DNA of 64,000 nt from Nocardia vinacea NBRC 16497 (GTDB lineage Bacteria; Actinomycetota; Actinomycetes; Mycobacteriales; Mycobacteriaceae). This document shows positions 63,737 through 64,000 of this stretch, in pieces. The stretch is from positions 22,349 to 86,348 of the forward strand of contig NZ_BAGN01000129.1 of assembly GCF_000308835.1 (NCBI RefSeq), in the 5' to 3' direction. The notes beneath the pieces are model-generated. The model was not told the origin of the DNA and searched no databases. It saw nothing but the letters and a program-made list of their open reading frames with translations. How positions within the stretch are numbered: the stretch's first letter is position 1; every line of letters starts with the position of its first letter. The translations under genes were made by a program, and so were the position numbers.

Positions 63737-64000
63737 TAGTGGTCCTGCACCAGGAATTCGTTGCAAATATGAGGCGAGGCGTTCCAGGATCTCGTCAGCG
63801 GTCTTGGTCTAGACAAACGGTTTCGAGCCCTCGTTCCAGGCCGCGATCCAGTCGCGGATCGACTTCTTCAGTGCGGCAACGCTTTTGTGGACGCTGCCAA
63901 CGGAGTTTCTGGTCGGTGAGCAGGCCGAACCAGCGTTCGACCTCGTTGGGCGATGCCGCCACCAGTTCCACGTGATCAGCTGACCAGCCGCATAGCGAAG
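63737..64000 (-). pseudogene. IS630-type transposase, broken C-terminal part
   Basis: Minus frames show SPNEVERWFGLLTDQ, then VHKSVAALKKSIRDWIAAWN and, after an in-frame TAG where a tryptophan codon is expected (PFV*TKTADEI), LERLASYLQRIPGAG. These are the C-terminal catalytic and tail motifs of IS630-family transposases. Frame changes near 63900 and the stop make it inactive; the 5' part lies beyond the window edge. Confidence 0.75.

Noticed and set aside
1..64000. CRISPR arrays, rRNA, tRNA genes
   Set aside because: No regularly spaced direct repeats and no sequence that I could read as a tRNA or rRNA; a tRNAscan/Infernal run would be needed to exclude short RNAs.

Overview
The window is high-GC actinobacterial chromosome, most likely Nocardia or a close relative. 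The evidence is an MspA-family porin, a complete Pup-proteasome locus (dop, pup, prcB, prcA, pafA, pafB, pafC), many TetR regulators, frequent GTG/TTG starts, and many ATGA/GTGA-coupled gene pairs. No rRNA, tRNA or CRISPR array was seen. The species is an inference from gene content.

Layout. 0-9 kb: accessory genes: an F420-dependent oxidoreductase cut by the window edge, an MFS exporter, a small membrane protein, an MspA porin, a regulator and an mmsA gene that have both lost their 5' ends, a tautomerase, a secreted peptidase-like hydrolase, and a P450 facing a frameshifted ferredoxin. 9-16.7 kb: a TetR and a divergent operon (5'-truncated MFS, double-cluster Fe-S protein, second MFS), then a Rieske oxygenase and another TetR. 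16.7-22 kb: a secreted GH65-type glycosidase among gene relics (galE, methyltransferase, amidohydrolase). 22-31 kb: conserved housekeeping block with panE and the Pup-proteasome genes; pafB and pafC are separated by two tandem MIRU-like repeats. 31-39 kb: ordinary accessory genes (DUF418, Nudix, TetR/hydrolase, AurF-like plus Baeyer-Villiger-type monooxygenase). 39-41 kb: a mobile-element-like membrane protein and about 0.9 kb without a recognisable gene.

41-47 kb is the most interesting part: a compact minus-strand cluster of a ThDP enzyme, a HisC-like aminotransferase, an adenylate isopentenyltransferase of the Ipt/Tzs/FasD type, a small unknown protein and a LOG-type phosphoribohydrolase, with a divergent PucR-type regulator. 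IPT plus LOG is the core of bacterial cytokinin synthesis; the ThDP and aminotransferase partners are not part of the classical pathway.

47-64 kb looks like a CoA-ester degradation regulon: a SnoaL/enoyl-CoA hydratase fusion, an MBL hydrolase, twin TetR regulators around a ferredoxin, thiolase, two acyl-CoA dehydrogenases, a CitE-MaoC-CaiB operon with two broken genes, a ferredoxin reductase and a SnoaL protein. AT-rich operator-like sites recur at its promoters. An intact IS1182-type element (50.9-52.7 kb) and a broken IS630-type transposase (right edge) are present.

Shared operators link distant genes: one 30-bp inverted repeat precedes both the F420 enzyme (248) and the Rieske oxygenase (14777), and a TTGCAGT-type palindrome precedes the porin, the membrane protein/MFS pair and the P450/ferredoxin pair. 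About fifteen gene relics are recognisable, so the accessory parts are under active decay and rearrangement.
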